NCBI RefSeq assembly: GCF_000276665.1
Contig: NW_004955480.1
Location: forward strand, 9,432,297-9,496,296
Length of the DNA: 64,000 nt
Direction: 5' to 3'
Source of the DNA: Chinchilla lanigera
Taxonomy: Eukaryota > Chordata > Mammalia > Rodentia > Chinchillidae
Part shown: piece by piece, positions 9,746 to 20,758 of the stretch
How positions within the stretch are numbered: position 1 is the stretch's first letter
How the letters are laid out: every line of letters starts with the position of its first letter
Program-made: the position numbers and the translations under genes
The notes under the pieces: model-generated
What the model was told of the DNA's origin: nothing
Seen by the model: the letters and a program-made list of their open reading frames with translations, nothing else
The model's database searches: none

Positions 9746-12004
9746 GGTTGAGAAGATAAGTACACAGAAAAAAAGAAAAATAGAGGTAATTAAGGTAAAT
9801 ATTCAGGAGGGCCCCTAGGACACAAGCATCTGCAAAAATATGGTGCTGAGGGGCAAAGAACAAAATATATTCCTGGTTTTATTTGTAATTTTAAAAGTTA
9901 GAAAGAATTTCAGTTGTGCAAAAACTACTGATATGGGTAAGATAGGCTGGGTTGGGGCAGTGGGACATAGGAACGATGGTTGCCCATAAAAAGCACTCCC
10001 TTCTATTGTACTATATTGTTTAGGACATCAACTTCATGTCTGTACCAAAGATAAAAATATGAATGATTTTTTTTAAATAGCATATTTCTTTCTACCTCAA
10101 CAGCGTGAGTACAATGTGCCCAGGATTTGAGTAGCAGCCCTGTGAAGTAGGACCCATGAATAAATACTAGGATTGATCAGCCATTCTTAGTACAAGGTTT
10201 CTCTATTGTACTAACAGGGACAGTAGCTTCAGCTTTTGTAGAAAGCAGAGGAAAAGAGATTGGAGGGCATATTTCTATCTATGTAGCACCTATACATTTG
10301 TTCACAGCTCATTATACAGGACTTAGTCAAATGATGGAGGCAAAGGAGGTCAAGATATGTAATCTTTCCTCTCAGATAAAACTTACACTTTTTATCACAG
10401 AGCACAGAAGTAGAAGGAGCAACCAGTACTCTCTGCCATATGCATTATATTGCACTAGCATTTATGTGTTCCTGGTTAAATATATTTATGGGCTATGGGA
10501 TCTCGCATCAACTGTGCCAACAATCAGGGAGGAAACAAGTGTTTAGTAGAGTGTCTGCCAAGAAATGACTGATTAAAGATAAAGACATGAGTACATGTGA
10601 CTGGGAAAATGTCAGAACCAATGATGCTGCTTCAAATTCATTAGTCATGGTCACAGGCAAAAATAATGTTGATCTTAAAAATGTCCTCATGTACAATAAG
10701 ACAAAAAACAAGTAAATGCCCTGAAAAGATTTAGAAGAGATTTGAAATATAGATTTGTATCGACTGTCATCAGTACCAACTACTGATGTTCTTGTAGTGT
10801 AAAATACATGTAATGTAAAATTCAAGGTTAATAATACTGAGGTGTACATATTATCAAATATATCATGATGTGTTGTATTACTATAATATTTTATACACTC
10901 ATTGGCTATTAAGACATATATATATATGCATAGCATTATAGAATGAGTATATATAATTACTATATATTATGATCCATTTTAATAGTAAAGAACGGAAAAA
11001 ATTATGTACGAATGCCAGCTTTTATATGTTATAATGCCATTACAATTAGCAAGGCATTTTAGGATACCATTCATGTTATCCTTATTGCATTCTTTTAATG
11101 ACCACTTTTACAATATCAAAATATATTAGCATTTGAACATAAATACATAGTTTATAAATTTCAAAATTTATGCATGTATAGATGATAAATGCTTAAAATA
11201 TGTAATAACTCAGCATGTGCATTTCTGTGAATGCTGTAGAATTCATCAATGCAGTTAACCTGTCAAAGGAAGGACACCTCTAAAAGGGTGATGAGTGATG
11301 TCCTTTTCCCAGCCTGGAAAGCTCCTTGATGTCTGTGGGCTCTGATACCTTTCCTCTAACTCTGAGCTTCTTCCATTTTCCATCATCTCATTAGGAAAAA
11401 CAACCTCTAACATTTGGGAGTTGATATTATAAGTCATCTGATGTCTCCCATGAAAAGTAAATTACTGACAATTGGTAGTTAACATGGCCATATGTAGCCA
11501 CAGAAGATATGGAACAGGTTCCAGGGAGCCTGTCTTTGTTAGAAGTAAGACACAGCTCAAGACTCTAGAGTTGATCCATTAAGAAGGAGAAAGACCTTCC
11601 AAAAGGATGTGAGAAGCAGCGAAGAGAACAAGCAAACCATACTCATTGTGGCCCTGGTTTTATGATACTGAGCCTTGAGAAGTGAGAGATTTTGATTCAC
11701 ACGCATGTAACATTCCCAGCTCTGCCATGTAGGACTTTGGAGCTCTGCAAAATCTCTTATCTGCATTGCACAAGGCTTTTCATGTTTGTCTTCTGGAAGA
11801 AGGAGGTGATGTTCCCTTGGCTGAGCAGGTGTGCATCAAATGCCAGTAGCTAATAAAACCCATTTTGTAAATGATAAATTTGTGTGTGTGTTGACTTTTA
11901 TTCAAGGAGAGTTAGGGCTTGATATTAAAAAGTTATGGGAAACCTTAATTCCCATGGCAATGAAGAACTCTGATGTGAGAACAGTTATGTTGATAGGAAG
12001 GGAA
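9746..12004. other. Unassigned AT-rich stretch
   Basis: No gene seen. 10700-11200 is strongly AT-rich with an ATATATAT run at 10916-10927. Weak MIR-like phrases occur near 11030-11120 but are not good enough to call. A 142-codon minus frame at 10508-10936 shows no recognisable protein. Confidence 0.4.
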
Positions 12005-12290
12005 GTAACATTTATTTTGCACCGTGAACCGAACAGTGCCTTCCGTTTCATATTTCATCCTTACCACCACTCTGCAGGTAGCAGTGTTTATTCTCCTTTT
12101 ACAATGAAAAAACCTGGAGCTCGATGAGATTTTCTGATCTTGCCAAGGTTATATTTGTAAGATATGGCAGAGTGCTCAGTCAGACCAAGGCTGTATGACT
12201 CCTCAGATCCGGTAGGTGGCTCACACTCAGTCAAGCTGCAAGTCTGTCTGGTTCAGTGCCATCCATAGCATTTCTTAACCGTGTGGGAAG
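12005..12290 (-). mobile_element. MIR SINE (antisense), near full length
   Basis: Order on the plus strand: 'agtaacatttattttgcacc', 'catccttaccaccactctgcaggtagc', 'attctccttttacaatgaaa', 'cttgccaaggttata', 'gactcctcagatc', 'catttcttaaccgtg'. This tracks the MIR reverse complement from end to end. Confidence 0.8.
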
Positions 12291-12989
12291 GATGAAAGGA
12301 TAGCTCTCAAATGCTAGAACAAAGGACTTCGCCTGATGTTTGAGAAATCCTTTATATAGTGCTCCTAGCAGGGTATGTTTGTGTCAGAAGGATTCTCCAC
12401 TGGAGGCATATTTGATAACACAAAAAGGGAGGGTTCAGCCTAGCAGAGGACAGTTGGGAGCCTTGGCAAATGGCCAGGCAAATTGGTAAAGAGTCAACTT
12501 AAATGTTGCCATCTGATTCAGCCACAGTTGTGTGATTCTGCTCTTGGCACAAGGAGATGAGGCTCAATGTGTCCACGGAAATATCCTTAGGTAAGTTCCC
12601 AAGAATAGGAGGTGGTGTAGGCACAGCAGATGCTTAGTCTGAATGGTCACAAATACTGAGGTCAACATTGTTTGCTAAAGACTGAGGTTGAAATATTTAT
12701 GGTGCACCAGACATCTTTATTTCAAGGCTCTGAAAATAAAACAAGTAATAGACATAGCTCTATTCTTTTCCTGAAGGTGTTTAATAATTAAATGATCATC
12801 CTACCACAGAGTATCTTGCTGCACAAGAGGGACATTTAGAATATTGCTGAAAGAAACTGAAGCATATCTTCTCCTTCCCTAGTATTAACCTCCATTTGTG
12901 ACTTGAATCATTGCACCATCCCTTGGATTGCTTCAAACGCTCAGCCCACCACAACTAGACAGGTGTCCACAACCCCCTCATGTATGAGA
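12291..12989. other. Unassigned stretch with a possible ancient repeat
   Basis: 12690-12790 ('ggtgcaccagacatctttat', 'ataaaacaagtaatagacat') resembles a widespread ancient mammalian repeat (pattern 'gtgccaggcactg..ataagacatagtccctgccc'), whose family I cannot name with certainty. The rest is unassigned. Confidence 0.35.
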
Positions 12990-13380
12990 AAGGGATATTT
13001 CCCATAGAGTGGTGATGGTGCATGTGCTGACACGCACAAAGTAATTATCCTTTATAAGTGAAAGCATGGCCGCTGACAGTTTAACGTCCCCAACAGTCAA
13101 CCAATGTCAACAGAATTTTATGGTGAATTTATGGTAGCAAGCTCTGACCTCTGAGTTAATAGGCCTTCTCCTTCTATAATAAAAGCCCATTAAGTAAAGG
13201 AGGCAAGAGAAAGCTCTAAACACAGCTCGAGCTCAAACTCCAGCTCAGATTCTGTGTGCTGTAGGATATTAAGTGGTTTCCAGGCTCAGGATGTACATTA
13301 CAGATAATGTTTCCTGGAGAAGCAGTTCTGCTCTTCCCTTCCTGGGTCACTGGACCCAGGGCCTGCAGGTAGGCATCATT
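12990..13380. promoter_or_regulatory. Candidate conserved non-coding element
   Basis: Repeat-free block with clustered motif-like strings: 'gtaattatcctttataag' (homeodomain/POU-like), 'aaccaatgtcaa' (CCAAT-like), 'gagttaatag' (HNF1 half-site-like), 'cccattaagtaaag' (NKX/homeodomain-like). CpGs are present in AT-rich surroundings. This is inferred from appearance only; conservation has not been tested. Confidence 0.22.
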
Positions 13381-13689
13381 ATAGCTGAGCAGACTTCTCC
13401 CTTCTCTTCATAGATTTTAAGGAAGATTTTCTGATGAATCTTGGTGTGGATGAGATAATGCAAAATAAACTAGTAGCCCTGAGTAGTTCAAAAATCAATG
13501 CTGTCAAATTTCAGCCACTAAGATTACCAATGTGTAAAAGATGAAAATGAACTTTCTGGACAAGGGTCATCATTGCCTCAGAATTTGGAACTCACATGTA
13601 GGGAGATTGTTGAGTAAGATTTCAAGGCACATACAACATAACCATGTGTATTTAATTAGAGTCCTGTCTACTACTACAGGTGTTTAAAA

Positions 13690-13870
13690 CACCAAGCACC
13701 AAGCTATAACTAATGTTTTCTCTTCCTTAATCCTTAGGACAGATATATTGCTACCATCACTTATTAGCCACAGAAAAATATTCAAGGGATGTTGAATTCT
13801 TTTGTCAAAGGACATAGAGCAGAACAAGGTTTTGAACCCCAGTCCGGGGTCTTTAAAAGTTGTTGTGAAT
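13690..13870 (-). mobile_element. MIR SINE (antisense)
   Basis: Blocks 'ccttaatccttaggacaga', 'attgctaccatcacttatt', 'aaaggacatagagcagaac', 'ggttttgaaccccagtccgg' follow the MIR reverse complement, including the tRNA-related 'gaacccagg' part. The minus-strand ORFs here are shadows of the repeat. Confidence 0.65.
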
Positions 13871-14800
13871 CCTTGTTTAATTCCCAACTAAATGCCACAG
13901 TCAAAACAGTCTTAGGACATAAAGAAAAAGGCTGATTACATGATAACAAGTGACCATATGTGCTCCATGGGACAGAAAAAAAAATAAATGATATATCAAT
14001 ATGTAGAGATTCACAATTCTTTGTATGTAACTCAATCTTGCCTTCAGGTTTTTGGGATTTTATGACACATGACATCTGCTCTCCCAGCAGGGCCTGAGGC
14101 AAAACCACATAAGCAAACAGGTTAATATTTCCGCGGAGAAACTAAAAAATCTACACTACATTCAAAATGGAAAGACTAGAATTCTATTCCTTTTAGCTTC
14201 AGGTCAAATTTTACTGTCAAATGAGGATAGGTCAAATCAGAAGTCTAATCTAATGTGTTAAGAAAAGTAGTACTGTTTTTTATAGTTTTTATTCCTTTTT
14301 GTCCAAGACATCATTTAACTCTCCAAAACATTTTCTGGTGGAGAAGAAATTTTTATTCTATAGGTTGCCTGATGTCTCTTGCAATAGAAATAGAAACTCC
14401 CTGCCTAATCACAACTTTCTCCAATTTGTGTTAGATTGATCCAGAAATCAAGTGTTGGAACTCACACTCTGGGGAACATTTTTGCACAACATGGAACAGA
14501 GAAAATCCTTGGAGTCACATATATGTACGTTAAACTACAGGCTTGTTTGAGCCTGATTGTGCTGGAGAAACCAACAAACATTAATTTCTTAGAGTTGTGG
14601 CAGCTGAGTCCAAGAACAAAGTGCCCATCAGTTGGTCTTCTTGTTTCAGGTGCTCACTTTCTATGTGCATGGATGAACTATTGTGTGCAGAAGAAAAGAG
14701 TACAGGGGAGGAGAACTCTTTGAGGTCTCTTCTCACAAAGGCACTAATCTCATTACAAAGATCCTACGCCCATACCCCTCACATGAAACTAGTTGCCAAG
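13871..14800. other. Unassigned stretch
   Basis: No recognised repeat or gene. The 95- and 84-codon plus frames at 14436-14851 overlap each other and have no known domains. Confidence 0.35.
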
Positions 14801-14801
14801 G

Positions 14802-14876
14802 ATGGAGATGTGGCTCGTGACAGAACTTACCTAGCTTGTGACAGCCCCTAGGTTCAATCCTCAGCACCACAAACAA
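14802..14876 (+). mobile_element. Old, diverged ID SINE
   Basis: 'aaggatggagatgtggctcg' then 'aacttacctagcttgtgaca' then 'cctaggttcaatcctcagca' and a 'ccacaaacaaag' tail fit an older ID subfamily (ggatgtggctcagtggtagagcacttgcctagcatg...ggttcaatcctcagcacc). Many substitutions. It differs in subfamily from the young copies. Confidence 0.75.
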
Positions 14877-15627
14877 AGTAAGACATGGAACAAACCCCAA
14901 ATTTCCTTGCAAAGAGCCTACCTCCTAATTCCACCAAATTGGTGGTTAGGCTGTCATGATTTTGAGGGGAATAAAATGTTAGTCACCAAACAAGCCTCTT
15001 TTCTTCTTGTTCATATTGGAAAAACCAGAACCATTTCCTACTTCCAGGTCTTCATAACTGCTGTGTGTGGTGTGAGATGGAGTTAAAGCGAGACCCTGTG
15101 AGGATCTCCTCTGAGTGTCCTCTTCCTTCCCTCTTTAACACTTTTCTGTCTCCTTTGACTTTACAATGATTGATAGATTCTCTTGTAATCATCTGAATAC
15201 ACACTTACATGGTTACATAATTCTTTCTGACTTTCTCTCTTTTCCAGCTCTTGAAATGAGAAAAAAATGAGAAAAAAATGTATTTACTCTTTGGTCTAAC
15301 AGGAACCTGATACTTTGTTTTGTTCCCGTCACACAACAGTTTTTACAATAGTCAAAACGTAATAACTGCATCAACCATCTGGTCTACTGGAAGTGGATGC
15401 TACGTATCCACTTCCTCCTCAGAAGGACAACTCGTATCAGAGCATAGGACCAATTCAAGAAAGGTTCATGGAGGTGCAGCCTCTTCTTCATTCCCTTATT
15501 TACTCAGTAAATATTTATTTGTATTTTGTGTATAAACCTCTGTACAAAGGACCAAATAATTTACGTAATGTGATTTATGTATATTAAAGGTCATAAGATG
15601 TTACAGAGTATTTAAACACAAATCCAA

Positions 15628-15630
<3 letters not shown>
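14877..15630. other. Unassigned stretch
   Basis: No recognised repeat or gene. A short tandem 'tgagaaaaaaa' is doubled near 15257-15279. Confidence 0.35.

Positions 15631-15698
<68 letters not shown>
15631..15698 (+). repeat. (AG)n microsatellite
   Basis: About 30 AG units with one AA interruption near the right end. A pure polypurine/polypyrimidine mirror tract of this kind can form triplex (H-DNA) in supercoiled DNA. Confidence 0.97.
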
Positions 15699-15768
15699 CA
15701 AGTAGGAACCTGAATCCATTAATAAGCTCACATCTGGATTTTTTTCATGGAGTAGTCAGTTTTGATAT

Positions 15769-16578
15769 TGTTGTAGTCAGTTTGCAAAGGGAACAATACA
15801 GGGCACATGGTTTATAAGATTATTTTATGATAGTCATTCAGAGAGTTTAGTACAAAAGAGTGCAAGAAATCTGTCCACACACTAAAGACCTAAAGAATCC
15901 AGCTAGGTCCTGGATCCCATGGCAATGTCCTGTATGAGTCCAGCTGAAAGCCTAGAGCCCATGACAATGCCCCCCATGAGTCCAACTGGAGGCCTAGAGC
16001 CCATGACAGTGTCTCATGCAGTTTCATAGAGCCCAGGAAAATGCCTCATGCAGGCCTGTTTCATGGATCTGTGCTGGAAAGGCCTAAAGATTGGTGGTGG
16101 AAGCTAGAAAGTCTGTGCTAACAGGTTGAAGCATCTGTGCCAGCAGGCTGAGGGATCTGCACTGGCACGAGGAGGTGACACTCAAGGTAAACACCAGAAC
16201 TCCTCCAAAAAGTATCATAGCCATCCTCAGCAACATCAAGGTCCTGAGCTCCTCTGATAATGAGAACAACCAAGTTTATATCAGCATGGGTAGATCGACA
16301 AGCTTCTCCAGGACATTGAACAATGGAGCATCTCTCCCTCCAGGGCCAGGAAGCTATGCTCAAAGTAAGGACCAGAGCTCCCCCAAAGTGAACTGTGGCT
16401 ATTCTCAGCAACAACGAGGTCCTGAGTGCCTTCAATGATGAGAACAGCCAGTTTTATCAGGAAGTTAGCAAGACAAGCTCCTCCAGGAGAACCAACCGCC
16501 CAAAGAGAACCACCAGCACCACCCTGGCTCAGTTCAGCTGGGTTTTACAAATTGACCATCAGTTGTCAATCCACCACA
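15769..16578. mobile_element. Solo LTR of an ERV, copy 1 of 3
   Basis: About 810 bp, starting TG and ending CCACCACA, flanked by near-matching 5-mers (gatat at 15764-15768, aatat at 16579-16583). It is homologous over its length to 28354-29217 and, reversed, to 51564-52390. Two direct units about 180 bp apart (near 16158 and 16341) and shorter tandem subunits lie inside. No internal retroviral genes flank it, so it is a solo LTR. Family unknown to me; transcription direction not determined. The minus frames at 16084-16435 are LTR sequence. Confidence 0.8.
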
Positions 16579-16738
16579 AATATGTTCTGTTTTTGCTATA
16601 ATTTGATAAATTTTAAATAAGAGAGAATACATTATCCTGTCAATTTATACATCTTTTATAAAAGAATTTGCTAGTGCACCATGGAATATTATTAAACAAG
16701 GTAAACAATTGTTAAGAAGATGCAATTTGAAGGCAGAC

Positions 16739-17106
16739 TGTCACAGACTGGATGTATCACCTCACAAAATAAAATTCATACATAGAAATGCAAGCTTAAG
16801 GTGTGATGGCATTTGAAGGAGCAGGACTTTGAAAAATAATTAAGTTTAAATGAGCTGATGTTGCTTGGATTTTTACCGTTGGAGTTAGTGTCCTTATAAG
16901 AAAAGGGAAAGACTAGAGCTCTTTCTCTCCCCCCATGATGATGCTCTGAGAAGTGCCTTCTTTGAAAGCCAAGAAGAGAGCCCTTCCCAAAACCTAGCTG
17001 TACTTCTCCCCTATCTTGAATTCCTGGCCTCCTTAACAGGAAGGATTACTTGTTGGTAAGCACCCAGTCCGTGGAAATTTGTATAGAAACTGGAGCTGAC
17101 CAAACC
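16739..17106 (+). mobile_element. MaLR LTR (MLT1/MST-like, sense)
   Basis: Starts 'tgtcacagactgg' and runs through 'gagttagtgtccttataag', 'ccatgatgatgctctgag', 'cttgaattcctggcctcc' to 'gcacccagtccgtggaaattt' near the 3' end. These are the sense-strand signature blocks of MLT1-type LTRs. Confidence 0.78.
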
Positions 17107-17119
17107 ACACACTACTCCG

Positions 17120-17318
17120 ACTACTCACCTATTAGCTAGAACAGCATAGATAAGCTACCTAACTTCTCTGCATTTTTGTTGTCTCAGTTGTAACATGTAG
17201 GTCATGATGCAAGCTACCCTATGAGTTGTTTTGTAGGTAAAATGAGCTATTACATATATACTGCTTAGTGACTTCTGTAATACATATTGATCTCTCAATA
17301 AATATTGGCTATTAACCT
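17120..17318 (+). mobile_element. MIR SINE (sense)
   Basis: 'aagctacctaacttctctgc', 'tgtctcagttgtaacatgta', 'atgcaagctaccctatgagt', 'gtaaaatgagctattaca', 'ctctcaataaatattggct' track the MIR consensus from the centre to its 3' end. Confidence 0.8.
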
Positions 17319-18900
17319 GTGGTTGCATATGCTGCTATGTCTTAATTTGACTAGTCACAGACAGCCGTGTCCCTTTTGAAAGGACAGAGGTCATATATCC
17401 AAGGGCTTAGCAGATAGTAGGTTTGGAATATTGCAAACTATAGGCCAGAATCTTGGCCAAAAAAAGAATGGTAAAACTGCTCAAACTGAGACATTTATGT
17501 AACAATGTCTTTGAAATGCTTTGACTTATATGCAAATTTACTGCCATCTCGGGGAGATCAAACTGAACCACTGATCATTTGGGCCGAAGGTGTTTTCCCC
17601 CTAATCCTCTCCATAATCCTCTCCAGCAGGGTATTTTACCTCATGTGATGAGGGGGAAGTGTGAAATTAACTATCGCTACTACTATCAAGATAAAAGCTA
17701 ATAACAAATATCAATAGAAAAATAAAAACAGGAAAATAAAGATATTTTAGAGCAAATAAGTAGTGATGGTAAAATAGACATTGAATACGTGCCCTGATTC
17801 TCTTTTTCTACTGCACTGAAAACTAGAAAACATATACGTAAACATTCAACAGAGATGAATGATTCCAAAGGAAATAATCCTTAGGCACAAATATAAAACC
17901 ATTTGTAACCTTAGCACACCTAGTACCTCTTGTTAATAAAGCTGATGGCAGGTAGGGAGGAGTCCTTTCTCACAGGGTCATTTCTCTGTTACTGGGAACA
18001 CAGATCTAAGGAGACAGTGGGGCACAGTCTGGGCTCAGCAGGCTCAAAGTGGAAAGGAGGCAAGGCCTCCATGCAGCTGACACAGCAGGTGGAGCTAGCA
18101 GGACTGAAGCCTTCTTCAGGGTTTGTAGCTTGGCAGGGGTCATCACACCACTGAAAAGTTCAAGGCCCAACACAATCACAGTCACCATGGTTTCCTGATG
18201 GTTTCCATGGAAATCCAATATAGGCTGCAAAGACATCAAATGGATCCTCTTGGGCTCAACTATTTATAAGTGGAGTTGGTATTTATTTAACTTAGAAATT
18301 ACTTAGGAATTATTCAGTGGAGAAGAGCTCAGACAGGAGAACTCACATGGTAAAAACAGGTAGAGAGGTCTAGTTCCTCAGAGCTTTTTCCTAAGAATAT
18401 TTTGAAAATAGAAGCATTTTCTCTAATATTCTACAATCTGATAAATATTAGAAGTATAGTATTTAGATCTGGATATAAAGAACATTAAAATATTCCATGT
18501 GTGTCTCTACTTTGTAGAATTTCCATGAGCTTCCAAGTATCTAGTTAAAATTGAGTGAAGTATTGAACCTGTCTGACACTAGGGAGAAACCTAGCTCACT
18601 TCTCTCTGGGTGGGAAAGGCTGTAGATAATTGAAATTAATTCATATAAATTCTAAAATGCAAACAGTATGTATGAAGACAATATTGTCAAACAATCAAAC
18701 AATAGGATATTACATTGCAAACTCTGAGAAGCTTCAGGCAGTCCACCCTGGACTTGCCAAATAATCACAGTTCCTGGCAGATGGCCTATACATAACTGAA
18801 GCAGGCACTGGAAGCACTCCAAAAATGTCAGCATTTTGGCATCCAAACTAGTGTTTCCATAGCTCTCTTTTCCAACTAGATAGGAAAGAAGTGTGAGAAG
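17319..18900. other. Unassigned stretch
   Basis: No recognised repeat. A small tandem 'ataatcctctcc' doublet is near 17600-17625. 17930-18240 is somewhat more GC-rich, but its ORFs on both strands overlap and look spurious. Confidence 0.35.
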
Positions 18901-19050
18901 TACCTGGTATTAATGGTTTTATTTAATCTTTTCAATATTCTGTGATATAGGAGTTATTTCTACCAATATTATACAGATATATAAACCAGAATTTTAGGTG
19001 GTCTAGTTAAAGTACCTTAGGTCTTGGTATAAGTACACTGATGAGATAGC
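18901..19050 (-). mobile_element. MIR SINE (antisense, diverged)
   Basis: 'taatggttttatttaatc', 'tgatataggagttatttcta', 'attatacagatatataaacc', 'gtctagttaaagtacctta' follow the MIR reverse complement (aatcctcacaac, aggtaggtactatta, ttacagatgaggaaac, ggttaagtaacttgcc). Confidence 0.6.
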
Positions 19051-19079
19051 ATTCATATGTCAATATATTTCTCAGTGGA

Positions 19080-19140
19080 GAGACAGATTGGTGAATAGAT
19101 GGTGGATGAGTGAATGGATGAGTGGACTGGTTGATGAGTT
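19080..19140 (+). repeat. Degenerate (TGGA/TGAA) simple repeat
   Basis: 'gaatagatggtggatgagtg' followed by 'aatggatgagtggactggttg': an imperfect tetranucleotide tract. Confidence 0.7.
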
Positions 19141-19199
19141 CTCGGTGTATTTTTTCTCAATTTTGTGCCCATGTCCTATAATTTAAGTGACACTTTATT

Positions 19200-19472
19200 T
19201 GGGTGCATCTGAAGAGGAAAGAGAGACAGACAGAGATTGTAAGGAGGGGAGGGAGAAAGAAAATAGAAGTTAGAAAACTTTTAAGACTAGATGGAGGGAG
19301 AGGGAAGGGAGGAAGGAGGAAGGAGAAATCAAAAAGATTAAAATGTGATATGTATGTGTGCCAGTTCCCCACAAGGATGTATTTACTTGCCTGTGCACAT
19401 GTACTAATAAAAAATTTAGAAAGAAAGAAAGAAAGAAAGGAAGGAAGGAAGACTGAAAGAAAGAAGGAAAGG
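19200..19472 (+). repeat. Purine-rich tract ending in (GAAA/GGAA)n microsatellite
   Basis: 19210-19335 is G/A-rich (gggagggagaaag, gggaaggaggaagg). 19418-19472 is a GAAA then GGAA microsatellite. The opposing low-complexity frames here are artefacts. The purine tract resembles the G-rich 3' UTR of rodent L1, but I cannot confirm that. Confidence 0.75.
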
Positions 19473-20394
19473 TGTTCAAAATAAATCTTGGAAGTTCATA
19501 TAGTCTTTACAATATATTGACTGTCAAATTTATAGCTAAACAGGTAAGCTATGTGCAGAAATGTTGACAATATAGACATTGAAATGAAACTATGTTTCCT
19601 GCGTGTTGAAATGACCATATAACTCATCAGTATTGCTGAAGCCTGTACCTTCCAGAGGATTCATGTACTATATCACCGGGAATGACTCATAATTCATCAA
19701 CAAGCCTTCCTTTAGTAGCCCAGCCAGAATATTTCAGCATAAAATCTCTTTCATATTGTAGAAATGGAAATGTGTTTGTGATTTTTTTGGCCATGGATTT
19801 ATTTGTCTTGAAATAATAGGATTTTAAGAAATATTTGGATGCTTGATTCTGTTTGATAAATGCCGGTGCTGAGTGGCAGGTAGCAGAGACACCTATGTCA
19901 AACCCATTCAGCCATCTGCACCACGTTCCTAGCTATCCTCAGAGTTAGTCCATCAACCAATATGTCAGAACCCCCAAGCTACCTAAAATAATATATGCTT
20001 ACACAGTTAAATGCAAAATTAAACAATAATTATATAAAGGCCAAATAACATAGAGTAGAAAAAATAAAATCCTTTCCAAGCTCTTTACTTGAAGATTTAT
20101 AATAAGTATGCACATAATTAAATATGCATATTCACATATTAAAATATATTTAATAAGCATGCATATATATTCTATTACATATATTGTGGGCTCCATAAAC
20201 TCTGTTTCACCTCTGCATTCAGGGACTTCTTTAGTCCAGAACCCTCCCCACCTGGAAGGGCTGCTTACCTCTGCTGATGTTACAGATATCCCAGTGTGAT
20301 TAGTCCAGTGGTCTGTGAGGGACAACGGAGTCAAGACCGAGGTGCTGTGCAGATGTGGTTTGTCAATGTTTCAGGTGACCACAAATTAAGGCAG
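19473..20394. other. Unassigned stretch, AT-rich
   Basis: 19975-20200 has the look of an ancient L1/HAL1-type fragment (runs such as 'agttaaatgcaaaattaaac'), but I cannot name it. No gene seen. The minus frame at 19999-20334 is AT-driven. Confidence 0.35.
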
Positions 20395-20758
20395 TGCTAT
20401 GGAATGAATGTGTTCACCTAAAATATACCTTCTGAAATCCTAATTTCCCATGTGCTGGCATTTGGAGATAAGGTCTCTAGGAGATAGAGTTAGATGAGAT
20501 CATGACGTTGGTATTCCCATAAAGGGATTAATATCCTTATAAAAGAGGAAGAGACAAGATATCCCTCTTTCTAGGTATATAAACTAAGAAACAAGTGATA
20601 TGAGGACATAAAAAGGAACAATGTCCTCCCCAAAACATGACCATACTGATACCCTAATCTTGAACTTCTAGCTTCCAGAATTTAGAGAAACAAATAAATG
20701 CTTTGTGTCTAAGTCGCTGAGTGTGGTATTCTATTGCAGTAGCCTGAAGTAAGACCTG
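20395..20758 (+). mobile_element. MLT1/MaLR LTR (sense), near complete
   Basis: Starts 'tgctatggaatgaatgtg' and contains 'ttctgaaatcctaatttccc', 'ggagataaggtctctagga', 'atatccttataaaagagga', 'atcttgaacttctagcttcc', 'agaaacaaataaatgctttg', 'gtctaagtcgctgagtgtgg' and 'gcagtagcctgaagtaagac'. The whole signature order of an MLT1/MST LTR is present. Confidence 0.88.

Noticed and set aside
10508..10936. 142-codon minus ORF
   Set aside because: AT-rich DNA, no recognised domain, no supporting signals.
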